Of a stretch of DNA of 24,946 bases, positions 15,054 to 21,908 are shown in pieces (the stretch's first letter is position 1; the number at the start of each line of letters is the position of its first letter). The translations under genes and the position numbers were made by a program. The notes beneath the pieces are model-generated. The model did no database searches. It worked only from the letters and a program-made list of their open reading frames with translations, and was not told where the DNA came from. This DNA comes from JACKHA01 sp041401985 (lineage in GTDB: Bacteria > Planctomycetota > Phycisphaerae > Phycisphaerales > UBA1924). The stretch is from the NCBI GenBank assembly GCA_041401985.1, contig JAWKTE010000031.1, positions 1 through 24,946 of the forward strand, in the 5' to 3' direction.

Positions 15054-15642
15054 CGACCACGCCTCCGCCCAACCGGCATCCGGATCCGGCCAGCCCGACC
15101 GAGTCCTCTCCGGCGGCAAGACGCTCCGGATCGAGCGGGTCTACCCCCACCCACCCGAAGCCGTCTGGGTCGCCCTGACCGACCCGCACGCCCTGGCCGA
15201 GTGGGCCTTTCCCAACGACTTCCGCCCAGAACTCGGGCACGAGTTCCGGTTTCAGTTCGATCCGCAGGGCCCGAGCAGCGGGCTGATCGAGTGCCGCGTG
15301 CTCGAGATCGACCCGCCCCGCAAGATGGTGTGGTCGTGGGTCGGCACGATGCGGAATCCGAAGGCCAAGCGCCCGCCCGCGATGCGGATCACCTGGACCG
15401 TCGAGCCCCACCCGACCGGCTCCAGACTCGTCCTGTTCCAGGAGGGCATGGAGACCATGCCGTTCCTGCTGCGGTTCATGATGAAGTTCGGCTGGGGCAC
15501 CATGGTGGGGCGCTGGATCCCGCGGATCATCGCCGAGGGCGTCCGCGAGCAAGACGGCGTGTGGACCTTCACCCCCGGCGTCATCCCGCTGGCCAAACGC
15601 TGCTACAAGTGCCACACCATCCCGGAGCACCTGATTCGATAG
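15043..15642 (+). CDS. SRPBCC (AHSA1/START-like) domain protein
   Basis: This 199-residue protein has an SRPBCC fold: after a disordered start, LRIERVYPHPPEAVWVALTD and PHALAEWAFPNDFRPELGHEF are the typical first helix-grip segments, then EIDPPRKMVWSW and ITWTVEPHPTGSRLVLFQEG. The C-terminus is unusual for AHSA1 proteins, ending in a CYKCHTIPEHLIR segment with two cysteines. Its start lies inside the end of the arsR gene (11-base overlap), so translation is coupled. Such ArsR-SRPBCC pairs are common; the SRPBCC pocket may bind a hydrophobic ligand, but the ligand is not known. Confidence 0.87.
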   Translation: MQTDDHASAQPASGSGQPDRVLSGGKTLRIERVYPHPPEAVWVALTDPHALAEWAFPNDFRPELGHEFRFQFDPQGPSSGLIECRVLEIDPPRKMVWSWVGTMRNPKAKRPPAMRITWTVEPHPTGSRLVLFQEGMETMPFLLRFMMKFGWGTMVGRWIPRIIAEGVREQDGVWTFTPGVIPLAKRCYKCHTIPEHLIR

Positions 15643-15699
15643 CCCCCCATCGGGCGCGGTCAGCGCAGGCCGGTCCTACGCCCGCGCCTCAATCCCCGG

Positions 15700-15705
15700 T
15701 ACGCT
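15700..15705 (+). promoter_or_regulatory. possible -10 box TACGCT for the DUF1579 gene
   Basis: TACGCT lies 61 bases before the ATG at 15767, allowing a leader of about 55 bases that contains a strong Shine-Dalgarno sequence (AAGGAG, 15754-15759). No clear -35 box. Confidence 0.35.
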
Positions 15706-15766
15706 GTCCCAATCCGCCCGCCACCCGCGGGCGCACCGAATCACCCAAACCAGAAGGAGATCGATC

Positions 15767-16435
15767 ATGCGCAAGATCCTGGCCACCATCGCCCTCGCCT
15801 CGTTCTGCGGCTCGGCCGCCGTCACCGGTCTGGCCCTCACCGCCGCCCGCCCGGCCCCGCAACCGGAAGATGGCGGCATGCCCCAGATCGCCGACGACCA
15901 TCCGCTGGCGCACATTTGGGCCAAGGCGATGGACGAAGAGGCGAGCATGGAAGCCTGGATGCGAGCCTCCGCCCTGGGCCCGGCCCACGAGTGGCTCGGC
16001 CAGTTCATCGGCGCCTGGGACGTCACCATGACGATCAACATGGGCCCCGAGCCGATGGTCACCCGCGGGCACACCGAGTACACATGGCTCATGGAAGGCC
16101 GCTACCTCCAGGACAACCTCACCAGCGACTTCATGGGCATGCCCATGTCCGGCTACGGCATCTCCGGCTTCGACAACAACCGCAACCAGTTCGTCGGCAT
16201 CTGGATGGACTCGTTCTCCACCGGCATCTCCATGATGTACGGCTCGCTCGACCCCACCGGCACTATCCTCACCCAGGTCGGCACGATGGACGAGCCCACC
16301 ACCGGCGAAGTCGGCAAGGCCTACATGGCCGTTACCACCATCATCGACGAGGACCACTTCCGCTTCGAGATGAAGGAGATCCTCTACGGCGAGGCCATGA
16401 CCGTCATGACCATCGAGTACACGCGGGCCGACTGA
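15767..16435 (+). CDS. secreted DUF1579 family protein
   Basis: This 222-residue protein starts with a signal peptide (RKILATIALASFCGSAAVTG, then an Ala/Pro-rich cleavage region). The mature part matches DUF1579: GQFIGAWDVTMTINMGPEPM, then WLMEGRYLQ, MGMPMSGYGISGFDNNRNQF and a beta-rich end. The family is widespread in planctomycetes and is thought to form a lipocalin-like barrel; function is unknown. The ATG is well supported by AAGGAG at a spacing of 7 bases. It follows the arsR operon by 124 bases and seems to have its own promoter. The region after it is the repeat block. Confidence 0.85.
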   Translation: MRKILATIALASFCGSAAVTGLALTAARPAPQPEDGGMPQIADDHPLAHIWAKAMDEEASMEAWMRASALGPAHEWLGQFIGAWDVTMTINMGPEPMVTRGHTEYTWLMEGRYLQDNLTSDFMGMPMSGYGISGFDNNRNQFVGIWMDSFSTGISMMYGSLDPTGTILTQVGTMDEPTTGEVGKAYMAVTTIIDEDHFRFEMKEILYGEAMTVMTIEYTRAD

Positions 16436-16477
16436 GCGGCCACCGCCGATCCGCCGCGAATCCCTCCGACCACACCA

Positions 16478-16740
16478 CGCGAGCCGGGGCGTCCCCGCCC
16501 CGGTCCCGCCTTTCCCTTCGAGCCTCGTGCCATCCCCGCAAGGGTGGCATGCCCACGCCTCGTGCCGAACAGCGCACTCACTCCCTCGTGCCACCATCGC
16601 GAGGCGCGGGCGTGGTTGACGTGGCACCTCCTCGTTGCTCGCCACGCCCGCGCTCCGCGTGGGCGTGCCACCCCGCGCAGCCGCGTCGCTTCCAATCAAC
16701 CCGAGCGCGAGCCGGGGCGTCCCCGCCCCGGTCCCGCCTT
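16478..16740. repeat. nested palindrome block between two identical 35-bp direct repeats
   Basis: The gap between the DUF1579 and peroxiredoxin-like genes (16436-16789) has no real gene. The 35-base sequence at 16478-16512 recurs exactly at 16706-16740; each copy contains a perfect hairpin (CCGGGGCG, loop TCCC, CGCCCCGG). Between them, GGGTGGCATGCCCACGC (16542-16558) pairs with GCGTGGGCGTGCCACCC (16657-16673) with one G-U pair, and inside that GCGCGGGCGTGG (16604-16615) pairs perfectly with CCACGCCCGCGC (16642-16653). CCTCGTGCC occurs three times (16523, 16558, 16584). This resembles REP-like or MITE-like dispersed repeats; no transposase or target duplication beyond the direct repeats is visible. 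Confidence 0.85.
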
Positions 16741-16778
16741 GCGACTCGGCCACCAACCACAAGACAGCATCGAGCCGC

Positions 16779-16784
16779 TAGGCT
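16779..16784 (+). promoter_or_regulatory. -10 box TAGGCT, predicted leaderless start
   Basis: TAGGCT ends 5 bases before the ATG at 16790 with no Shine-Dalgarno sequence, and lies right after the repeat block. Confidence 0.4.
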
Positions 16785-16789
16785 TGGCC

Positions 16790-17518
16790 ATGCTCTCGCC
16801 CTCAGCCCGTCACACCCAAGCGTCCATGCTCACCCTCGCCGGCTCCGCCGCGCTCGCCGCCCTCTCCGCCTGCGCAGCCAACCGCACCTCCGCCCCGGCC
16901 GAGCCCGCCGCCTTCGCCCCGCACATCCGGGGCTACACCGACGACGGAAACTCCATCCCGAACCGCCCCGGCCCGTTTATCGGCCAGCGCATCGGCGACG
17001 CGGCCATGCTCGACGCCGACGGGCGAACCGTCAGCCTCAACTCCCTCCGACGCCCAGGCCCCTACGTCATCACGTTCTATCGCGGCGGGTGGTGCCCCTA
17101 CTGCGACGCGGCCCTGCGCGAGTGGCAGGGCCGCGTCGGCGAACTCGAGGCCATGGGCGTCCGCTTCTACGCCGTCACATTCGAGAAGCCCGACGAGGCC
17201 GCCCACACCGCCGACGCGACCGGGGCCGAGTTCACGATCCTCTCCGACCACAACCACGAGGCCGCCGACCGCTTCCGCCTGCGGTTCACGATGGACGAGC
17301 CGACGCGCGAGCGGTACCGGGCCGCGGGCGTGAATCTGCCCGAGATGAACGCCGCCGCCGACTGGGACCTGCCCGCCCCCGGCACCTTCGTCGTCGACAC
17401 CAACGGCGTGATCCGGTGGGCATTCGCCGACTGGGACTACACCAAGCGGGCCGACCCAAGCGAGGTCATCGCCGCGGCTCGAGAGGTCGCGAACGTCGGA
17501 CCGACGCGCCGGTACTGA
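16790..17518 (+). CDS. peroxiredoxin-like (AhpC/TSA family) lipoprotein
   Basis: This 242-residue protein begins with a lipoprotein signal peptide: a hydrophobic stretch then the lipobox LSAC (lipid-modified C28), so it should be anchored in a membrane facing the periplasm. The rest is a thioredoxin fold of the peroxiredoxin-like group, with the active site YRGGWCPYC (C102, C105), preceded by the usual DADGRTVSLNSLRRPGPYV. TFVVDTNGVIRWAFADWDY near the end matches the family's conserved C-terminal strand. It probably reduces peroxides or thiols. The start is set by the -10 box at 16779; an earlier in-frame start at 16544 would run through the repeat block and remove the signal peptide from the N-terminus. 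Confidence 0.85.
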   Translation: MLSPSARHTQASMLTLAGSAALAALSACAANRTSAPAEPAAFAPHIRGYTDDGNSIPNRPGPFIGQRIGDAAMLDADGRTVSLNSLRRPGPYVITFYRGGWCPYCDAALREWQGRVGELEAMGVRFYAVTFEKPDEAAHTADATGAEFTILSDHNHEAADRFRLRFTMDEPTRERYRAAGVNLPEMNAAADWDLPAPGTFVVDTNGVIRWAFADWDYTKRADPSEVIAAAREVANVGPTRRY

Positions 17519-17832
17519 GCGACCGTCGGCGGCACACGCGAACAGACCACACCCCCGCACAGGGGCGAAGCGGAAAAACCGCCCGTTCGGTCGTGAGCGT
17601 CCACCAAGCCCGCTTCGCATCCATCGAGGGGCGCGGGCTTTCCAGCCCGCCTCGTGTCGGGTTGCGTCGGAGGACGAGGTGGGGCCCGCTCGGTGCAACG
17701 CGGCAACGGCGGCGGCGGATCGACGCTCGGGCCGCGTCGCCGCGATCGGGCGGGGCCGGAAAGCCCCGCCCCCTCTGACCATTGGCGTCAATCCGGAAGA
17801 GCATTGGACCCGTTGGCCCTACGCTCGCCCGT
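17519..17832. other. intergenic region with two GC-rich hairpin repeats
   Basis: This 314-base gap has no convincing gene. GCGGGCT (17633-17639), loop TTCC and AGCCCGC (17644-17650) form a perfect 7-bp hairpin. GGGCGGGGC (17748-17756), loop CGGAAA and GCCCCGCCC (17763-17771) form a 9-bp hairpin. Weaker pairs include GCGG-AAAAA-CCGC at 17570-17582. They could be terminators after the peroxiredoxin-like gene or dispersed repeats. Confidence 0.6.
17820..17825 (+). promoter_or_regulatory. -10 box TACGCT, predicted leaderless surE start
   Basis: TACGCT is followed by 7 bases and the surE ATG at 17833, with no Shine-Dalgarno sequence. A TTGGAC at 17804-17809 is too close (10 bases) to be a standard -35 box. 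Confidence 0.45.
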
Positions 17833-18672
17833 ATGCGCATCCTCCTGACCAACGACGACGGCATCCGGGCGCCCGGCATCGTCGCCCTGTACGACGCCCT
17901 GGCCGACGCGCGCGGACGCCATCGCGGGGCGCTGCTGGGGGCCAAGACCGAGATCCTGGCCATCGCCCCCAAGACCGTGCAGTCGGCCACGAGCCACGGC
18001 GTCACGTTCCACACGCCGCTCATGACCGAGGACGTCGAGGTCCGCCCCGACGCCGATCCGCCGGTGTGGGGCAAGGCCGTCGATGGACGCCCGGCCGACT
18101 GCGTGAAGGTCGCGATCGCGGCGTTGTGGCCCGAGCGGTTCGGCGCGGGCTCCAGACCCGACCTGTGCATCAGCGGCATGAACATGGGGGCCAACTGCGG
18201 GATCAACGTGATCTACTCGGGCACGGTCGCGGCGGCGATCGAGGCCGCGTTTCTGGGCATCCCGTCGATCGCGGTGTCGCTGCACATCGGCTCGGGCAAG
18301 CCGGACTACGAGCGCGGAGCGCGGTACGCGCGGCACGCGCTGGACGCGATCCTGAAGGATGGCCTGCCGCGCCCGGGCGAGTGCCTGAACGTGAACGTGC
18401 CGGTGTGCAACACGGGCGAGCCGGACAAGGGCCCGCCGGCGATCCGCGTCGCGCCGATGAACACGCACGGGCTGGTGGACAAGTACGAGCGGCGCGTGTC
18501 GCCGGGGGGCGATGTGTATTACTGGGCCGCGGGCGACGGGCTGGACTTCCACGCGACGGAGAAGGGCAGCGACGTGGACCTGTTGTTCGAGCGGTGCACG
18601 ACGGTGACGCCGCTGCGGTTCGACCTGACGCGGCATGAGGACGTGACGCGGTGGCGCGAGCGGCTGGGGTGA
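17833..18672 (+). CDS. surE: 5'/3'-nucleotidase SurE
   Basis: This 279-residue protein is SurE, a metal-dependent nucleoside 5'/3'-monophosphate phosphatase linked to stationary-phase survival. The N-terminal MRILLTNDDG carries the metal-binding D8 and D9. S51 (VQSATSHGVT) and N117 (SGMNMGANCG) are the other expected ligands. YSGTVAAAIEA and GIPSIAVSL follow in the right order. It is somewhat longer than the usual 250 residues because of an insert after residue 27 (DARGRHRGALLGAKTEI) and a longer C-terminal region. The start gives the exact family N-terminus. An in-frame start at 17782 would place the -10 box inside the gene. Confidence 0.95.
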   Translation: MRILLTNDDGIRAPGIVALYDALADARGRHRGALLGAKTEILAIAPKTVQSATSHGVTFHTPLMTEDVEVRPDADPPVWGKAVDGRPADCVKVAIAALWPERFGAGSRPDLCISGMNMGANCGINVIYSGTVAAAIEAAFLGIPSIAVSLHIGSGKPDYERGARYARHALDAILKDGLPRPGECLNVNVPVCNTGEPDKGPPAIRVAPMNTHGLVDKYERRVSPGGDVYYWAAGDGLDFHATEKGSDVDLLFERCTTVTPLRFDLTRHEDVTRWRERLG

Positions 18673-18743
18673 GGCGGGGGTGAGGCTAGAGCCGGGCGAA
18701 GCCAGGAGCGGCTCCCGCCATCTTGAAAATCCACAACTCGACC

Positions 18744-18772
18744 TTGACAAATCAAAAGCCAGGCTCTACATT
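18744..18772 (+). promoter_or_regulatory. near-consensus sigma-70 promoter of the 116-aa membrane protein gene
   Basis: TTGACA (18744-18749), a 17-base spacer and TACATT (18767-18772) match the housekeeping consensus very well. The region is locally AT-rich. Transcription should start near 18779, giving a leader of about 66 bases before ATG 18845. Confidence 0.82.
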
Positions 18773-18844
18773 CTTCATCGTCGCTTGCGGATCGTGAAAG
18801 GCGACGCACGCCCCACACCCGGCCCGACGCCGGAGGAGGACGCG

Positions 18845-19195
18845 ATGGAGTGGTGGACCCAGCAGGCCGCGGGATGGATCGGCGGGGGCGTGGGCGCGGG
18901 GATCGGGCTGCTCGGCGGGCTGATCGGCGTGCTCGGCGGGCTGTGCGTGCCCAAGGGCAAGGCCAAGCCGCTCGTGCTCGCGCTGTTCGCGATCATGATC
19001 GGCGCCGGGGCGATAAGCCTGATCGCCGGCGTTGTCGCGCTGATCGACTCCCAGCCATACCACGTGTTCTATCCTCTGCTGCTGATCGGGCTGATCGCGT
19101 GCGGCGTGGGCGGGGGCAACCTGCCGTTCGTGCTGAAGGCGTATCGCCAGGCCGAGGCCCGGCGGATGGACGCGGAAGAACTGCGCCGCGGCTGA
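18845..19195 (+). CDS. small membrane protein of unknown function (116 aa)
   Basis: This 116-residue protein begins with MEWWTQQAAGWIGGG, followed by a glycine-rich hydrophobic segment (AGIGLLGGLIGVLGGL), a second helix (LVLALFAIMIGAGAISLIAG) and a third (YPLLLIGLIACGVGGG), then a short charged tail with RRMDAEELRRG. Three membrane helices are predicted and no family is recognised. The ATG at 18845 has GGAGGAGGA just before it, and the strong promoter upstream suggests high expression. A longer in-frame version from 18680 would overlap the promoter and is rejected. It is followed by the M16 peptidase gene after 56 bases. Confidence 0.8.
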   Translation: MEWWTQQAAGWIGGGVGAGIGLLGGLIGVLGGLCVPKGKAKPLVLALFAIMIGAGAISLIAGVVALIDSQPYHVFYPLLLIGLIACGVGGGNLPFVLKAYRQAEARRMDAEELRRG

Positions 19196-19251
19196 GCCCG
19201 GTGCGGGTATCGTGATCGAACCAACCTGACCCGATTCGAAGGGACGATGCC

Positions 19252-20823
19252 ATGCGTCGGACGATGTGGTCGTGCGCGGCAAGCGCGCTGGTGCTTGGAA
19301 CGATGGCCGGCGTCGCCGCGGCGGCCTGGGGCGAGGACCGTGCGAGCACACGCTCGGGAACTGGGGCTGCGCAACCCGTCGCGAACATTGAGCAACGCGC
19401 CGACGACCCCAGCGTCCACGTCGCCACGCTCGACAACGGGATCACGCTTCTCATCCAGCCCATCCCCGGCGCGACGATGGTCGCCATCGAGGAGGTCCAC
19501 CGCGTCGGGCTCATCCACGACCCCGCGGGCGTGGCCCAGGGCAGCCACCTGATCGAGCACCTCCGCTGCATGGGCGGCACCGACTCGCACGCGCCCGGCG
19601 CCTCGTACGCGCGGCTGAATACCGCCGGCATGGCCAACGCCGAGACCATGGGCGATCTCACGCACTACGACCTGGTCATCCCGCCCGAGCAACTCGACGA
19701 GGCGCTCGCGGTGATCCTCGAACGCCACGAGTCGCTCGCGATCGACGACGCGATCATCGCCCAGGAGGCCCCCCGCTGCCACGCCGAGGTCGCGAACGTC
19801 ACGCGGGCAATGGGCGGGCCGGGGCTGAAGTTCGCCATGGCCGCGGCGGTGCAGGCGTGGCGTCACGGGCTCGACCACGCCTCGCTGCTCACCGGGCTCG
19901 AAGCGTGGGACGCGGCGTCGGCCGAACAGTGGATGCGCGCGACGCATCAACCCGAGCGCCTGACGCTCGCGCTCGTCGGGGCGGTCGATCCCGACGAGAT
20001 CACGCGGCGTGCGGAGGAACGGTTCGGGGCGTTGGCAGCCCTCGACGCGCCGAACGAGGCCGATCCGTTCGTGGCGATCGACTACGCCTCCCACCCGGCG
20101 GAGCAGGCCGTGACGTGGGACGTCGACGCCGCGGCCGTGTTCGTCGCGTACCCGCCCCCGGCCGACGCGGAGGAGCAAGCGGCCCTCACGCTCTGGAGCC
20201 TGCTGGCGATGCAGCAACTCGTCGCCGATCTCACGACGCGACACGCTGGCGACGCGACGTTCCGCCCGCGCCCCGGCGACGGGATCATGAACGGCACGGC
20301 GTATCCCGTCGGCGACCTCCCGCTCTACACGTTCAGTTCCGCGCCAGCCAGCCCCGCGGAGCGGCGCGCGTTGGCCGGGTTCATTGCCTCTCGCCTTGAG
20401 GAGATTGCCGCCGCACCCACGCGCACCGCCGCCCAGGCCCGCGGCTACGCACGCACGTACGCCCGCGCCACCGAAGCCGGCCTGGACCGCCTCGCGTTCG
20501 ACCGGAGCGTCGCCTCCCTCACCAGAGACGGCAACAAGCGCCACGCCGAGATGATGGTCCTGGGCAACACCGCCCTTCAGACCGCTCTCGCGTGGCACTC
20601 GTTCGGGCCGGACCCGGTGGCGCGATTGAACGCGATCGCCGACCGCCCGCCGGAGTGGTGGGCCGACGTGATCCAGCGGACGGTCAACCCCGCCAATCGG
20701 CGGATCACGATCCTGGCGCCCGCACGCGAGGGCGAGGCCGGCGACGGCCGCGATGCAGAACACGGCGCCGAAGGGCACGATGTCGGCACCCCAGACGCCG
20801 CAACCCCGACCCGGCCCCGATAG
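19252..20823 (+). CDS. secreted M16-family zinc peptidase
   Basis: This 523-residue protein has a signal peptide (MRRTMWSCAASALVLGTMAG, cleaved near VAAAAWGED). The inverted zinc motif HxxEH is HLIEH at residues 99-103, and a third ligand is expected in QEAPRCHAEV (E172 or E179). GMANAETMGDLTHYDLVIPP and LDEALAVILERHESL follow the M16 domain pattern. The length fits two M16 half-domains, the second (from about 270) lacking a zinc motif, as in many members. The ATG is supported by AAGGGA at a spacing of 7 bases. The C-terminal 30 residues are low-complexity. Substrate is unknown; M16 enzymes usually degrade small peptides. Confidence 0.87.
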   Translation: MRRTMWSCAASALVLGTMAGVAAAAWGEDRASTRSGTGAAQPVANIEQRADDPSVHVATLDNGITLLIQPIPGATMVAIEEVHRVGLIHDPAGVAQGSHLIEHLRCMGGTDSHAPGASYARLNTAGMANAETMGDLTHYDLVIPPEQLDEALAVILERHESLAIDDAIIAQEAPRCHAEVANVTRAMGGPGLKFAMAAAVQAWRHGLDHASLLTGLEAWDAASAEQWMRATHQPERLTLALVGAVDPDEITRRAEERFGALAALDAPNEADPFVAIDYASHPAEQAVTWDVDAAAVFVAYPPPADAEEQAALTLWSLLAMQQLVADLTTRHAGDATFRPRPGDGIMNGTAYPVGDLPLYTFSSAPASPAERRALAGFIASRLEEIAAAPTRTAAQARGYARTYARATEAGLDRLAFDRSVASLTRDGNKRHAEMMVLGNTALQTALAWHSFGPDPVARLNAIADRPPEWWADVIQRTVNPANRRITILAPAREGEAGDGRDAEHGAEGHDVGTPDAATPTRPR

Positions 20824-20854
20824 CGATCGCCCCACCCCGATAGCGATTCGCCCC
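20815..20854. repeat. 20-bp tandem repeat spanning the M16 stop codon
   Basis: CCCCGATAGCGATCGCCCCA (20815-20834) is directly followed by CCCCGATAGCGATTCGCCCC (20835-20854); the copies differ only near the end. The first copy contains the TAG stop of the M16 gene, so one repeat unit is part of that gene's 3' end. Confidence 0.75.
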
Positions 20855-20875
20855 TTGCCGCCGCCCCGGTTGTGG

Positions 20876-20881
20876 TATCCT
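20876..20881 (+). promoter_or_regulatory. possible promoter of the ankyrin-repeat gene
   Basis: TATCCT (-10) is preceded by TTGCCG at 20855-20860 with a 15-base spacer, a bit short. The downstream leader of about 20 bases carries GGAGG at 20895-20899, 5 bases before ATG 20905. Confidence 0.4.
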
Positions 20882-20904
20882 CAGGGCCACGCCCGGAGGC
20901 TCCG

Positions 20905-21855
20905 ATGACCACGACCACCGCCGATCCGTCCGCCGCCGCACGCCGCCTGCCGCTGGTGATCATCGTCGCGTGCCTGCTCGTCGCGGGCGGCGTGCTGTTC
21001 GCGGCGGTGCGCGAGTTCGGCCAGGACATGCGCCACGAGGCCGACTATTCCGGCGGCTCGCTCCCCGCGATCCACACCGCCGCCCGGGCCGGCGACGCCG
21101 CCGCCATCTCGCGGGAGGTCTCGCGCGGCGTGTCGCCCGACCTGGCGCTCGACCAGGGCGAGGCATGGTCTCGCGGCATGACCCCGCTCATGTTCGCCGC
21201 GATGGAGGGCCACACCGCCTGCGTCCGCGCCCTGCTCGACGCCGGCGCCGGCGCGAACGCACGATCCGCCTCCGGGCACACAGCCCTGATCTTCGCCGCG
21301 GCGTGGTCGAACGCCGACACCGTCCGGGCCCTGCTCGACAAGGGCGCCCTCATGGACGCCCGCACAGAAGACGGGTGGACGGCCCTGACGCTCGCCGCCG
21401 CACGAGGCAAGCCCGAGTGCGTCGCGGCCCTCATCAGCGCCGGCGCGGACGTGAACGGGCGCAACCGCTGGGGCCAGACGCCGCTGCACCTGGCCTGCCA
21501 GTCGGGCGATCCCGACAAAGTCGCCGCGGTGCTGCGGGCCGGGCCGGACGTGAACGCGACCGAGAACACCAGCGGCGAGACCCCGCTGCTGGCCGCGGTT
21601 CGCTCGGGCGGCGCGACGGAGATCATCACGATGCTGGTCGAGGCCGGGGCCGCCATCGATCGGGGCGACGAGGACGGCGTGACCGCCCTGATGATCGCCG
21701 CCGACCGCGCCGACGAGGAGAAGATCACCGCGCTGCTCGCCTCCGGTGCCTCGCGCGACGCGACGGACACCGCCGGGCGGACCGCCGCCGACTGGGCCGA
21801 GGATCGCGGCGACGACCTTGGCACACAGATCGCAACGCAGCTCCGCGGGTCGTGA
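20905..21855 (+). CDS. membrane-anchored ankyrin-repeat protein
   Basis: This 316-residue protein has a short polar start, one membrane helix (LPLVIIVACLLVAGGVLF, about residues 15-33) and then about seven ankyrin repeats from residue 55 to the end. Clear units include GMTPLMFAAMEGHTACVRAL, GHTALIFAAAWSNADTVRAL, GWTALTLAAARGKPECVAAL and GQTPLHLACQSGDPDKVAAV. The helix should anchor the repeats outside the cytoplasm, where they would bind partner proteins. The GGAGG site fixes the start at 20905 rather than the in-frame 20872. Partners are unknown. The next gene is on the opposite strand and converges 53 bases away. Confidence 0.88.
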   Translation: MTTTTADPSAAARRLPLVIIVACLLVAGGVLFAAVREFGQDMRHEADYSGGSLPAIHTAARAGDAAAISREVSRGVSPDLALDQGEAWSRGMTPLMFAAMEGHTACVRALLDAGAGANARSASGHTALIFAAAWSNADTVRALLDKGALMDARTEDGWTALTLAAARGKPECVAALISAGADVNGRNRWGQTPLHLACQSGDPDKVAAVLRAGPDVNATENTSGETPLLAAVRSGGATEIITMLVEAGAAIDRGDEDGVTALMIAADRADEEKITALLASGASRDATDTAGRTAADWAEDRGDDLGTQIATQLRGS

Positions 21856-21860
21856 GACCA

Positions 21861-21876
21861 CTCCGATCTACCGGAG
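21861..21876. terminator. weak hairpin between convergent genes
   Basis: CTCCG (21861-21865) pairs with CGGAG (21872-21876) around a 6-base loop in the short gap between the ankyrin gene and the histidine kinase gene. Only five pairs and no U-tract, so a terminator is uncertain. Confidence 0.25.
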
Positions 21877-21908
21877 CATGACACGCCGACTCGCGCGTGC
21901 CGCAGCCG

